From: JAZKDW01 sp040387375
Lineage (GTDB): Bacteria; Pseudomonadota; Gammaproteobacteria; Burkholderiales; Burkholderiaceae_D
NCBI GenBank assembly: GCA_040387375.1
Contig: JAZKDW010000041.1
Location: forward strand, 142,181 to 206,180
DNA: 64,000 nucleotides
Reading direction: 5' to 3'
The notes below the pieces were generated by a model. The model saw nothing but the letters and a program-made list of their open reading frames with translations. It was not told the DNA's origin and made no database searches. Position numbers and translations under genes: made by a program. Shown here piece by piece: positions 42,581-51,861 of the stretch; the stretch's first letter is position 1, and every line of letters starts with the position of its first letter.

Positions 42581-43741
42581 ATGCGTTTGACCCGTAAACA
42601 TTTTTTTATCGCAGCAGGTGTGCTGTTGCTCGGCATCGGCGCTTATTTCGGATTGCAAGGCAAGTCTGATACCGCCGCAAAGCAGCCGCGCAACCCGGTA
42701 CAAGTCATCAAGAGTGGCCTTGCCGAACAAAAATCAATTCCGATTACCGTGCATGCAAATGGCTACGTGACTGCGTTGCAGACCGTGGATGTGCGTCCGC
42801 AAACCCAGAATATCGTGCGTGCGGTCCATGTTACGGAAGGTCAGGACGTGCGTGCGGGACAGCTGCTGTTTACGTTGGACAGCCGCAGTGAAAGCTCCGA
42901 TGTCGCAAAGGCGGAGGCACAAGTTGCACGCGATCGCGCCGACATTGCCGACGCGGAGGCTGCGCTGAAGCGCAATCAGGATTTGCAGGCCAAGAATTTC
43001 GTGGCACAGGCGGTGGTTGATAACGCGCGCAATAAGCTCGAGGCGCTACGCAGCACGCTGAAAGCAAATCAGGCCGGCGTCCAGTCGAGCAATATCGCGT
43101 TAGGCAAAAACCTGATCAAGGCCAGCATCAGCGGCCGCATCGGCGCCATTACCGTACACCCGGGCAGCCTGGCGCAACCAACCGGCACGCCAATGCTGAC
43201 GATTTCGCAACTCGACCCGATCAGCGTCAGCTTTGCGGTGCCGGAGCGCGAACTGGCACACATCATCGCAACCTACCCAAAGGGCGACGCACCGGTCGTT
43301 GCGCAACTGGCCGGCGCGCAGCAGGTCGAAGGCAAGCTGGTTTTCATCGATAGCGCAGCCGACACCCAAAGCGGCACCATCAAGATGAAGGCGCAATTCA
43401 GCAATCCAGGCCGGAAAATGTGGCCGGGCACCTTCGTCAATGTGAGTCTGGTATCGCGCACCTTCCCCAATGCGGTCGTGATCCCCGCACAGGCAATCGT
43501 CACGGGCCCGGTTGATAAAATTGTCTACGTGGTGCAACCGGATGAGACAGTCAAATTGCAAAAAATCGAAGTGATCACGATTGAAAATGGTCAGGCCGCG
43601 GTCTCCGGACTCAGCGCGGGTACCAGGGTCGTGATTGAAGGCGCGCAGAACCTGCGGCCCGGCACCAAGGTAAAGGAAATGCAGGCTGCGTCGGCGAATG
43701 GGAAAAACAGCAGGGGTGACAAGAAGGGCGCACCGCAATAA
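42581..43741 (+). CDS. RND efflux periplasmic adaptor (membrane fusion protein)
   Basis: 386-aa HlyD/AcrA-type adaptor. N-terminal membrane anchor (FFIAAGVLLLGIGAYFGL), lipoyl half-motifs (RAVHVTEGQDVRAGQLLFTLD and IKASISGRIGAITVHPGSLA), a coiled-coil hairpin between them (AEAQVARDRADIADAEAALKRNQDLQAKNF) and a beta-barrel (VSFAVPERELAHI). Resembles MdtA. Pairs with the permease gene 60 bases downstream; no outer membrane TolC-type partner is present here. Confidence 0.92.
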   Translation: MRLTRKHFFIAAGVLLLGIGAYFGLQGKSDTAAKQPRNPVQVIKSGLAEQKSIPITVHANGYVTALQTVDVRPQTQNIVRAVHVTEGQDVRAGQLLFTLDSRSESSDVAKAEAQVARDRADIADAEAALKRNQDLQAKNFVAQAVVDNARNKLEALRSTLKANQAGVQSSNIALGKNLIKASISGRIGAITVHPGSLAQPTGTPMLTISQLDPISVSFAVPERELAHIIATYPKGDAPVVAQLAGAQQVEGKLVFIDSAADTQSGTIKMKAQFSNPGRKMWPGTFVNVSLVSRTFPNAVVIPAQAIVTGPVDKIVYVVQPDETVKLQKIEVITIENGQAAVSGLSAGTRVVIEGAQNLRPGTKVKEMQAASANGKNSRGDKKGAPQ

Positions 43742-43801
43742 ATCTGTTGATTCCAACGCCGGGCAGGTTCATCCGTTCAGCATAGACAAGATAAAGTAAA
43801 C

Positions 43802-46800
43802 GTGAATATTTCGGAACTCTGTATTCGCCGCCCGGTGATGACCGTGCTGCTGTCGATCGCGATCGTTGTCGTCGGCATGTTTGCATACAACAAGCTGCCG
43901 ATTGCCGCGCTGCCCAGCTATAACACGCCGGTCATCAATGTCAGCGGCTCGCTGCCTGGCGCCAGCGCGGAAATCATGGCAGCCTCGGTTGCAACGCCGC
44001 TGGAAAAGCAATTCTCGACCATTTCGGGACTGGCGACGATCAGTTCAACCAACACGCTGGGCAACACCTCCATCACCCTCGAATTTTCGCCTGACCGTGA
44101 TATCGATGCCGCGGCAGTCGACGTGCAGGCGGCGCTGCTGCGGGCGCAGCGGGGCTTGCCGGACGAAATGACCTCGCTGCCGGCCTATCGCAAGATCAAT
44201 CCGGCGGATGCGCCGGTACTGCTGCTGGCGCTGACCTCGCCATCGATTTCCCTGTCGGACCTGAATGATTATGCGGAAAACCTGATTTCGCCCTCGCTGT
44301 CGACCATTGAAGGGGTCGCACAGGTATCGGTGTTCGGTCAGCGCCGCTACGCGGTTCGCGTAAAGGCGAAGCCGGATGAGCTGGCCGCGCGCAACATGAC
44401 GATGGATGACCTGGCGCAAACCATTCGATCGGCCAATGCAAACAGTCCGGTCGGCGTACTCGACGGGCCACGCCAGAGTCTGACCTTGCAGGCCAACCAG
44501 CAATTGCGCAATGCCGAAGCCTTCGGCAATCTGGTCATCGGCAGCCGGGATGGTTTGATCACTCGCCTGAAAGATGTGGCTGAGGTCGAAGACAGTGTTG
44601 AATCCACCAAGAGCGGCAGCTGGGCGAATGGCGAGCCATCGATCGTGCTGGCAGTGCAACGTCAGCCCAACGCCAATACAGTCGCCGTAGTCGACGCGGT
44701 CAAGGCAACCCTGCCGCAATTCAAGACGCAGATGCCAGCGTCGATTGATGTCAGGATAATGAACGACCGCTCGATGTCGATTCGCGAGGCAATCCACGAT
44801 GTGAAGCTGACCTTGCTGCTGACGATTGCCCTGGTGGTGCTGGTTATTTTCCTGTTTCTCAAGCGGCTGACGGCAACCATTATTCCGGTGCTGTCGCTGC
44901 CGATTTCATTGATCGGCTGTTTTGGCCTGATGCATAGTCTCGGCTATAGCTTGAACAATATTTCCTTGCTTGGAATTACCATCGCGGTCGGCCTTGTTGT
45001 CGACGATGCAATCGTGATGCTGGAAAATATCGTGCGCCATATCGAGGAGGGCATGGAGCCGATGGCGGCGGCACTCATTGGTTCGCGCGAAGTCGGATTT
45101 ACGATTGTTTCCATCTCAATTTCGCTGGTCGCCGTGTTTATCCCGATTTTTTTCATGCCGGGTGTGATCGGCCTGATGTTCCACGAATTCGCCGCGGTGG
45201 TATCGCTGGCCGTCCTCGTTTCCGCCGTCGTCTCGCTGACGCTGGTGCCGATGTTGTGCGCCCGGTTTCTCAAACCTGAGTCGCATGAAAAAGATAACTG
45301 GCTGAACCGATCCTTCGAACGAGGTTTCAATGCGGTGCTGGCTTTCTACACACGGACGCTGGACTGGTGTCTGAAACGAAGCCGGATCGTATTGCTGGTC
45401 GCGCTCGCCACCTTCGCGATTACCGCGCTGCTGTTCGTCAGCATCCCCAAAGGCTTTTTCCCGAGCGAGGACATCGGACAGATCAGCGCCACGATTGAAG
45501 GCCCTCAGGATGTTTCCTATCCCACCATGGTGAGGCTGGTACAGACGGCGGCCGACATTATCCAGCGCGATCCAAACGTGGAAAGCGTGACCTCCAGGGT
45601 CAGCAGCGGCAACACCGGCAATATGTTCATCGGCCTGAAGCCGCGCGGCCAGAGAAAATCGATGGACGCGGTGCTGGAGCAACTGCGCCGTAATGTGAGC
45701 GGCGTTGCCGGTGTTTCTGTCTTCCTGACGCCCGTGCAGAATTTGCGGCTCGGCGGCCGCCAGAGCAAGAGCCGCTTCCAGTATGTGCTGCAAAGCGTGC
45801 GTGCCGATGAGCTGACGACGTGGGCAGAACAGCTGCAGACCAGATTCCGGGCCGATCCCATCTTTCGCGACGTGACCAGCGACTCGCAACTGAAAGGTTT
45901 GCAAGCGGTGGTGGATATCAATCGCGACCGGGCCAACGCCGCGGGTGTGCAGATTCAGGATATCCGTACCGCCTTGTACAGTGCGTACGGCGATCGCCAG
46001 GTATCCACTATTTTCACCAGCAGCAACAGCTATTCGGTCATCATGCAGGATGCGAATTCGGGGCAGCAGGATGAAAGAGATCTGAGCAAGATCCATGTGC
46101 GCAGCAAGACTGGCGCGCTGGTGCCGCTGATGAGCCTGGCCAGCGTGAGCCGCACAGCAGGACCGATTTCGGTCAACCATCAGGGGCAGCTGCAGGCAAT
46201 TACCATCTCGTTCAACCTCGCGCCCGATGTGCCGCTGGGCGACGCCACCAAAAAGATCGAGGAAATCAAGACCTCGCTGGGGCTGCCTGCCAGCATCATC
46301 ACCACGTATGCGGGCGATGCCGCAGTGTTCCAGTCGTCGCAGGGCAGCCAGGTTGCCTTGCTGTTGATGGCAATCGTCGTGATCTATATCCTGCTGGGCG
46401 TATTGTATGAAAGCTATATCCATCCGCTGACGATTCTGGCCGGACTGCCGTCGGCTGCCGTCGGCGCCTTGCTGGCCCTGCGCCTTTTCAATTTCGAACT
46501 GACGCTGATTGCCACCATCGGCATCCTGATGCTGATCGGTATCGTGAAGAAAAATGCGATCATGATGATCGACTTCGCGCTCGATGCGCAACGCAATCGG
46601 GAGATGCTGCCGCTGGAGGCAATTCGCACCGCCTGCCTGCTGCGCTTCAGGCCGATCATGATGACGACGCTGGCGGCCCTGGTGGGCGCACTGCCGATTG
46701 CCCTCGGACTGGGCGCCGGCGCCGAGCTGCGCCAGCCGCTGGGTGTGGCCATCGTCGGCGGCCTGCTGGTATCGCAGGTCATCACGCTCTTCATTACGCC

Positions 46801-46900
46801 GGTGATTTATCTTTACCTCGATCGCTTCAGCGGCACGGGTCCGTTGAAGCTGGGGTCGGATCAGGCAACCCGCCCGGTTGCCGAACCCGAACCCGCTTAA
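43802..46900 (+). CDS. RND multidrug efflux permease (MdtB/MdtC-like)
   Basis: 1032-aa inner-membrane transporter with GTG start. The architecture is AcrB-like: helix 1 (VMTVLLSIAIVVVGMFAYNKLP), a large periplasmic loop, then the proton-relay helix 4 with GLVVDDAIVMLENI (two conserved Asp, about residue 401), a second loop and a repeat helix bundle with ATIGILMLIGIVKKNAIMMIDFAL. Drives drug/proton antiport with the adaptor upstream. Its TAA stop lies in the palindrome GCTTAAGC shared with the converging acyl-CoA dehydrogenase gene. Confidence 0.95.
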   Translation: MNISELCIRRPVMTVLLSIAIVVVGMFAYNKLPIAALPSYNTPVINVSGSLPGASAEIMAASVATPLEKQFSTISGLATISSTNTLGNTSITLEFSPDRDIDAAAVDVQAALLRAQRGLPDEMTSLPAYRKINPADAPVLLLALTSPSISLSDLNDYAENLISPSLSTIEGVAQVSVFGQRRYAVRVKAKPDELAARNMTMDDLAQTIRSANANSPVGVLDGPRQSLTLQANQQLRNAEAFGNLVIGSRDGLITRLKDVAEVEDSVESTKSGSWANGEPSIVLAVQRQPNANTVAVVDAVKATLPQFKTQMPASIDVRIMNDRSMSIREAIHDVKLTLLLTIALVVLVIFLFLKRLTATIIPVLSLPISLIGCFGLMHSLGYSLNNISLLGITIAVGLVVDDAIVMLENIVRHIEEGMEPMAAALIGSREVGFTIVSISISLVAVFIPIFFMPGVIGLMFHEFAAVVSLAVLVSAVVSLTLVPMLCARFLKPESHEKDNWLNRSFERGFNAVLAFYTRTLDWCLKRSRIVLLVALATFAITALLFVSIPKGFFPSEDIGQISATIEGPQDVSYPTMVRLVQTAADIIQRDPNVESVTSRVSSGNTGNMFIGLKPRGQRKSMDAVLEQLRRNVSGVAGVSVFLTPVQNLRLGGRQSKSRFQYVLQSVRADELTTWAEQLQTRFRADPIFRDVTSDSQLKGLQAVVDINRDRANAAGVQIQDIRTALYSAYGDRQVSTIFTSSNSYSVIMQDANSGQQDERDLSKIHVRSKTGALVPLMSLASVSRTAGPISVNHQGQLQAITISFNLAPDVPLGDATKKIEEIKTSLGLPASIITTYAGDAAVFQSSQGSQVALLLMAIVVIYILLGVLYESYIHPLTILAGLPSAAVGALLALRLFNFELTLIATIGILMLIGIVKKNAIMMIDFALDAQRNREMLPLEAIRTACLLRFRPIMMTTLAALVGALPIALGLGAGAELRQPLGVAIVGGLLVSQVITLFITPVIYLYLDRFSGTGPLKLGSDQATRPVAEPEPA

Positions 46901-48540
46901 GCTGGCCAGGCGCGCTCAAGGATTGTCTGTTGCATCGCTGTTGCCGACAGCGTGCCGTACACGCGGCCACATTCAGCATCGGCGCGGCTCGAAATGAACG
47001 CGTCGGCGATTGCCGCCGGCGCGTGCTGCAACATCAGGCTGCCTTGCACCGCAAGAACCAGCCGCTGCACAAATCGGCGTGCCAGCATTTCCCGTTGTTC
47101 CGGCGGCGTCGCCAGGTCGGCGCGCAGCGCAGTGACCACACCACGCAGTCCGGGATGGCCAGCGGCGGCTTCGCTCAATTCATCCAGCAACAGCAGAAAC
47201 CCTTCCGCTTCGCGCTCGACCGCGCGCAGCACATCCAGGCACATCACATTGCCCGAGCCTTCCCAGATTGAATTGACCGGCGCTTCACGATACATGCGCG
47301 CCATCGGCGCGTTTTCCACATAACCGTTGCCACCCCAGACTTCCATGCATTCACCGGTAAATTCAAGCGTGCGTTTGCAGATCCAGAACTTGGCGGCAGG
47401 CGTCACGATACGGCGCCATGCGCGCTGCAACGGATCGTCCGGCGTCTCGAAAGCGCTTGCCAGGCGCAGCATCAGCAGCGTCGCCGCTTCGCTTTCCAGC
47501 GCCAGGTCGAACAGCACGTTGCGCATCAGCGCCTGCTCGGCCAGCGGCCGTCCGAACGCGCTGCGGTGCCGGGCATGGTGGGCGGCCTGCACGAATGCGT
47601 GGCGCATCAGCCCGGCGCTGCCGATCACACAATCGAGCCGGGTGTGGTTGGCCATCTCGATGATGGTCGGTATGCCGCGTCCTTCTTCCCCCACCATGAT
47701 CCCCCAGGCGTCCTGAAATTCGACCTCGCTGCTGGCATTGGAGCGATTGCCGAGCTTGTCTTTCAGCCGCTGTATCAGCACCTGGTTCTTGCTGCCGTCG
47801 GGACGCCAGCGCGGCACAAAAAAGCAGGACAGGCCGCCGCCGGTACGCGCCAGCACCATGTGCGCATCGCACATCGGCGCGGAAAAAAACCATTTATGGC
47901 CGGTCAGTTCATAGGCGCCGCCGCGGCCTTCAGCGGCCAGCGCGCGGGCGACGGTGGTATTGGTGCGCACATCGGAGCCGCCTTGCTTTTCAGTCATGCC
48001 CATGCCGATCAGAATGGATTTTTTCTGCTCCAGCGGCAGATCGCGCGGATCGTGTTCGCAAGAAAAAAGCTTTGCCTGCAAGGTCGCAAACAGCGCCGGC
48101 TCCTGCCGCAATACGGGGATCGCGGCAAACGTCATCGTGGTCGGGCACAGCGCGCCGGATTCGATCTGCGACTGCATGAAATAAGCGGCAGCGCGCGCTA
48201 CGTGCGCACCGGGCCGCGCCTGCATCCACGGCAAGGCATGCAATCCCTCGCGCCGCAGCAGGCCCAGCAAGGTGTGCCAACTCGGGTGGAACTCGACCGA
48301 ATCGATGCGATTGCCAAAGCGGTCGTGTGTCGCCAGTTCGGGCAGGTGCCGGTTGGCCAGCTCACCCAGATGCAATGTTTCCCTGCTGCCGAGTTCGGCA
48401 CCGAAGCGGATCAGATGATGGGCATGCCATGACGCCTGCCCACGTTCGACGCCGGCGCGCAGCGCCACGTCGCTGGTGAAAATATTGTAGTCCTGCAGTG
48501 GGGGGACCTGGTTGGTCACTGCATGGGTAGGCCATTGCAT
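46897..48540 (-). CDS. AidB-like acyl-CoA dehydrogenase
   Basis: 547-aa flavoprotein of the AidB branch. It has the N-terminal AidB extension (PLQDYNIFTSDVALRAGVERG), MTEKQGGSDVRTNTT in the FAD/substrate region, GHKWFFSAPMCDAHMVLARTGGGLSCFFVPR and EVWGGNGYVENAPMARMYREAPVNSIWEGSGNVM, which holds the base-bearing loop. E. coli AidB is tied to alkylation damage and binds DNA; here only the family can be asserted. The ATG at 48540 is chosen: AAGGA lies about eight bases upstream, and the upstream ATGs at 48549 and 48594 fit less well. Confidence 0.88.
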   Translation of the reverse strand: MQWPTHAVTNQVPPLQDYNIFTSDVALRAGVERGQASWHAHHLIRFGAELGSRETLHLGELANRHLPELATHDRFGNRIDSVEFHPSWHTLLGLLRREGLHALPWMQARPGAHVARAAAYFMQSQIESGALCPTTMTFAAIPVLRQEPALFATLQAKLFSCEHDPRDLPLEQKKSILIGMGMTEKQGGSDVRTNTTVARALAAEGRGGAYELTGHKWFFSAPMCDAHMVLARTGGGLSCFFVPRWRPDGSKNQVLIQRLKDKLGNRSNASSEVEFQDAWGIMVGEEGRGIPTIIEMANHTRLDCVIGSAGLMRHAFVQAAHHARHRSAFGRPLAEQALMRNVLFDLALESEAATLLMLRLASAFETPDDPLQRAWRRIVTPAAKFWICKRTLEFTGECMEVWGGNGYVENAPMARMYREAPVNSIWEGSGNVMCLDVLRAVEREAEGFLLLLDELSEAAAGHPGLRGVVTALRADLATPPEQREMLARRFVQRLVLAVQGSLMLQHAPAAIADAFISSRADAECGRVYGTLSATAMQQTILERAWPA

Positions 48541-48731
48541 GGTTGTCATCCTTGTATGCGTTGTTCCGGCAATCATTATTGTCCGCTGCTTCATGAATGC
48601 CTTGGTTTTTTATTACAATTGCAGCATAAATTGCATTCTGCAAGCACGGTCGCGACACTCCGCCGTTGATCTATTCAAAGCTTGGCCGGGTGTCAGGTAA
48701 AATGCTGTTTAACCCACATTCCGGCGTCCTC

Positions 48732-50675
48732 ATGTCCTATCAAGTCCTTGCCCGCAAATACCGCCCGAAAAGCTTTGATACGCTGATCGGGCAAGAGCAC
48801 GTCGTGCGGGCGCTGACACATGCGCTGGATCAGCAACGCCTGCATCACGCTTATCTGTTTACCGGCACGCGCGGGGTCGGCAAGACCACTTTGTCGCGCA
48901 TCCTGGCAAAGGCATTCAATTGCCAGGGCATCGACGGCAATGGCGGCATCACCTCGCAGCCATGCGGCGCATGTGATGCCTGCACCGCAATCGATGCCGG
49001 CCGCTTCGTCGATTACATTGAAATGGACGCGGCGTCCAATCGCGGCGTCGACGAAATGGCGCAATTGCTCGAGCAGGCGGTGTATGCGCCATCCAATGCG
49101 CGCTTCAAGGTCTACATGATCGACGAAGTCCACATGCTGACCAACCACGCGTTCAACTCGATGCTGAAGACGCTGGAAGAACCGCCCGAGCACGTCAAGT
49201 TTATTCTGGCAACCACCGACCCGCAAAAAATTCCGGTCACCGTATTGTCGCGCTGCCTGCAATTCAACCTAAAGCAAATGCCGCCCGGGCATATCGTCGC
49301 GCATCTCGACAATATTCTTGGGCAGGAAAACATCGCGTTCGAGACGCCGGCGCTGCGGCTGCTGGCGCAGGGCGCGCACGGCTCGATGCGCGACGCGCTG
49401 TCGCTGACCGATCAGGCAATCGCTTATGCGGCCGGCACGGTGACGCTGGAAGCGGTGCAGGGCATGCTGGGTGCGCTGGACCAGTCGTTCCTGATCCGGA
49501 TGCTCGATGCGCTGGCGGCCCGGGACGGCGCCGCGATGCTGGCGGTGGCCGACGACATGGCCACGCGCAGCCTGTCCTACAACGCCGCCTTGCAGGATCT
49601 CGGTTCGCTGCTGCACCGGATCGCGCTGGCGCAGACTGTGCCGGCCGCCATTCCCGAAGATTTGCCGGAACGCGAAGACGTGATGCGGCTGGCTGCCGCC
49701 TTTGATGCCGAAGAAGTCCAGCTGTTTTACCAGATCGCCGTGCATGGCCGCAATGAGCTTGGCTTGGCGCCGGACGAGTACGCCGGATTTTCAATGACAC
49801 TGTTGCGCATGCTGGCGTTCCGGCCGGGCATCGGCGCTGCCGAAGCGCGGCCTGTTGCGCCAGCCTCCGCGCCGGCGCGGCCGCCAGCCGCCCCCGTCAC
49901 GGCAAGATTGAGTGCCACCGCGTCGGCAGTCGCAACAACCGCGCCGGTGGCCCGACCCGCAAATATCAGTCCTGCGCGCGCGGCGCTGGACGCGGCACGC
50001 GGCATCAAGCGTCCGCCGCCGGCCGCGCCTGCGCCCGCTCCCGTGTCGGCCCCGGTGCCGGACAAACCGGCGTTCAGCGATGCGCCGCCTTGGGAAGAGG
50101 ACGAAGAGCAGGCGAGTGCGGCGCCGGCATTCTCCAGGCCGCCGGCTCAAAAAAAAACTGAGCCCGAACCGCAATCAGCACCAGAAACCGCCGCCGCGGC
50201 TCCGGCCCCGGTTGTAACGCGCAAGCCGCCTCCGGAACCGATCGCGCAAGCGCTGAAGCTGCACCCCGTTGCGGCATTGGGCTGGGACGGCAACTGGCCG
50301 CAACTCGCCGCCGCGCTGCCATTACGCGGTGTGGTCCAGCAACTCGCGCAGCAAAGCGAACTGACCCGCTGCGGCCATGACAACGACAGCGGCAGTGGCC
50401 CTGTCCAGTTCGATTTGCGTGTGCCGCTCGGGACGCTCTGTTCACCTGCCAGCGTCGAGAAGCTTGCCGCCACATTGACGGAGCATTTCGGCCAGCCGGT
50501 GCGGGTCGGCACCGAGATCGGTGCAGTGCAGCACACCGCCAATGCGCAGGCGCAGGCCGAACGCGCGGAACGCCAGCGGGAGGCCGAACAGACCATGCAC
50601 AGCGACCCTTTTGTGCAGACCTTGATGCGCGAGTTTGGCGCGACGATCGTGCCCGGCTCGATCAAACCGATTTAA
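48732..50675 (+). CDS. dnaX: DNA polymerase III tau subunit, with probable gamma product
   Basis: Clamp-loader ATPase and replisome organiser, 647 aa from the ATG at 48732 (MSYQVLARKYRPKSF). Walker A GTRGVGKTTLSRIL, a zinc module with four cysteines (CQGIDGNGG...CGACDAC), DEVHMLTNHAFNSMLKTLEEPP and sensor region TTDPQKIPVTVLSRC form the ATPase (about 1-370); then an Ala/Pro-rich linker and tau-specific C-terminal domains. A run of nine A at 50149-50157 in the linker allows a -1 shift to AAC TGA, predicting a gamma form of about 476 aa. ybaB and recR follow. Confidence 0.97.
   Translation: MSYQVLARKYRPKSFDTLIGQEHVVRALTHALDQQRLHHAYLFTGTRGVGKTTLSRILAKAFNCQGIDGNGGITSQPCGACDACTAIDAGRFVDYIEMDAASNRGVDEMAQLLEQAVYAPSNARFKVYMIDEVHMLTNHAFNSMLKTLEEPPEHVKFILATTDPQKIPVTVLSRCLQFNLKQMPPGHIVAHLDNILGQENIAFETPALRLLAQGAHGSMRDALSLTDQAIAYAAGTVTLEAVQGMLGALDQSFLIRMLDALAARDGAAMLAVADDMATRSLSYNAALQDLGSLLHRIALAQTVPAAIPEDLPEREDVMRLAAAFDAEEVQLFYQIAVHGRNELGLAPDEYAGFSMTLLRMLAFRPGIGAAEARPVAPASAPARPPAAPVTARLSATASAVATTAPVARPANISPARAALDAARGIKRPPPAAPAPAPVSAPVPDKPAFSDAPPWEEDEEQASAAPAFSRPPAQKKTEPEPQSAPETAAAAPAPVVTRKPPPEPIAQALKLHPVAALGWDGNWPQLAAALPLRGVVQQLAQQSELTRCGHDNDSGSGPVQFDLRVPLGTLCSPASVEKLAATLTEHFGQPVRVGTEIGAVQHTANAQAQAERAERQREAEQTMHSDPFVQTLMREFGATIVPGSIKPI
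50148..50161 (+). promoter_or_regulatory. Programmed -1 slippage site in dnaX
   Basis: Codons CAA AAA AAA ACT encode Q-K-K-T in the tau frame. Shifting back one base after the second AAA gives AAC then TGA (50159-50161). The A9 run can also slip during transcription, as in Thermus dnaX. No strong stimulatory hairpin was seen directly downstream. Confidence 0.7.
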
Positions 50676-50697
50676 TCTACAACATAGGAGTACGACC

Positions 50698-51024
50698 ATG
50701 ATGAAGAACCAGTTGGCAGGGCTGATGAAGCAAGCCCAGGCAATGCAGGACAACATGAAAAAAGTGCAGGACCAGTTGGCGCAGATCGAAGTCGAAGGCC
50801 AGTCCGGCGCCGGCATGGTCAAGGTCGTGATGACCTGCAAGAACGATGTCAAGCGCGTGTCGATCGATCCGTCGCTGCTGGGCGAGGACAAGGACATGCT
50901 GGAAGACCTGGTCGCCGCCGCCTTCAACGATGCGGTGCGCAAGGCGGAAGTCACTTCGCAGGAAAAAATGGCAGGCATGACTGCCGGCATGCCATTGCCG
51001 CCCGGGTTCAAGATGCCGTTTTAA
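50698..51024 (+). CDS. ybaB: YbaB/EbfC-family nucleoid-associated protein
   Basis: 108-aa small DNA-binding protein that dimerises through a helical hairpin. MMKNQLAGLMKQAQAMQDNMKKVQDQLAQIEVEGQSGAGMVKVVMTCKNDVKRVSIDPSLL is the full family pattern; the C-terminus has PPGFKMPF. AGGAG sits seven bases before the ATG at 50698. It lies between dnaX and recR, the conserved trio. Confidence 0.97.
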   Translation: MMKNQLAGLMKQAQAMQDNMKKVQDQLAQIEVEGQSGAGMVKVVMTCKNDVKRVSIDPSLLGEDKDMLEDLVAAAFNDAVRKAEVTSQEKMAGMTAGMPLPPGFKMPF

Positions 51025-51053
51025 TGTCGTTGAACCGAACCCGCAGAGATATC

Positions 51054-51650
51054 GTGAAATCCCCCTCCAGCCTTGAATTTCTGACCGAAGCACTGCGGCG
51101 ATTGCCCGGTGTCGGTCCCAAATCGGCGCAGCGCATGGCTTACCACCTGATGCAGCATGACCGTGAAGGCGCTGCGCTGCTGGGGCGCGCGCTGTCGCTG
51201 GCGGGGGAGAAGATTCGCCATTGCGAGATGTGCAATACCTTCACCGAAAACGAGATTTGCGAAACCTGCCTCGATCCCGAGCGTGATGCAACGCTGCTCT
51301 GTGTGGTCGAGACGCCGGGCGACCAGATGATGATCGAGCAAACCATGACGTACAAGGGTTTGTACTTCGTGCTGATGGGACGCCTGTCGCCGCTTGACGG
51401 CATCGGCCCGAAGGATATTCATCTTGAAAAGCTGATTAGCCGCGCCACCGACGGTGTGGTCACGGAAGTCGTCCTGGCAACCAATTTCACCAATGAAGGT
51501 GAAGCGACGGCACACTACATCAGCGAGACGCTGAAAGCGCGCGGCCTCAAAGTGAGCCGCCTTGCGCGCGGCGTCCCGGTCGGCGGCGAACTCGAATATG
51601 TCGATGCCGGCACGATCGCCCGTGCAATGCTGGATCGCCGCACGACTTAA
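51054..51650 (+). CDS. recR: Recombination mediator protein RecR
   Basis: 198-aa RecFOR component that loads RecA at gaps. A helix-hairpin-helix (RLPGVGPKSAQRMAYHLM) is followed by a C4 zinc finger (CEMCNTFTENEICETC), a Toprim domain (VVETPGDQMMIEQT, YFVLMGRLSPLDGIGP) and a C-terminal Walker B-like end. The GTG at 51054 (VKSPSSLEFL) matches the usual family start; the ATG at 51024 overlaps the ybaB stop (TAATG) and would add ten residues, which cannot be excluded. Confidence 0.96.
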   Translation: MKSPSSLEFLTEALRRLPGVGPKSAQRMAYHLMQHDREGAALLGRALSLAGEKIRHCEMCNTFTENEICETCLDPERDATLLCVVETPGDQMMIEQTMTYKGLYFVLMGRLSPLDGIGPKDIHLEKLISRATDGVVTEVVLATNFTNEGEATAHYISETLKARGLKVSRLARGVPVGGELEYVDAGTIARAMLDRRTT

Positions 51651-51861
51651 ACCTCTGAAATTTGTACTGCTCCGCAATGGATTTTTGCATCGACTAAGGT
51701 ATGATGCGAAACATATGGCGCCCGGGTAACACTCTGGCACCCTTTATAAAAAGATTCCATCTGGCGCGATTTTGCCACCTGCCGGGACCGCCGCTCATTC
51801 CGAGCATCGCTCCTGGTCAGGCAAGCAGTTCGCGGGCCAGCATGACAACCTCGGAGACAAT

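Noticed and set aside
45116..46591. Minus-strand open frame of 491 codons opposite the RND permease
   Set aside because: His/Gln/Arg-rich antisense translation typical of GC-rich genes; the opposite strand encodes an unmistakable RND transporter.
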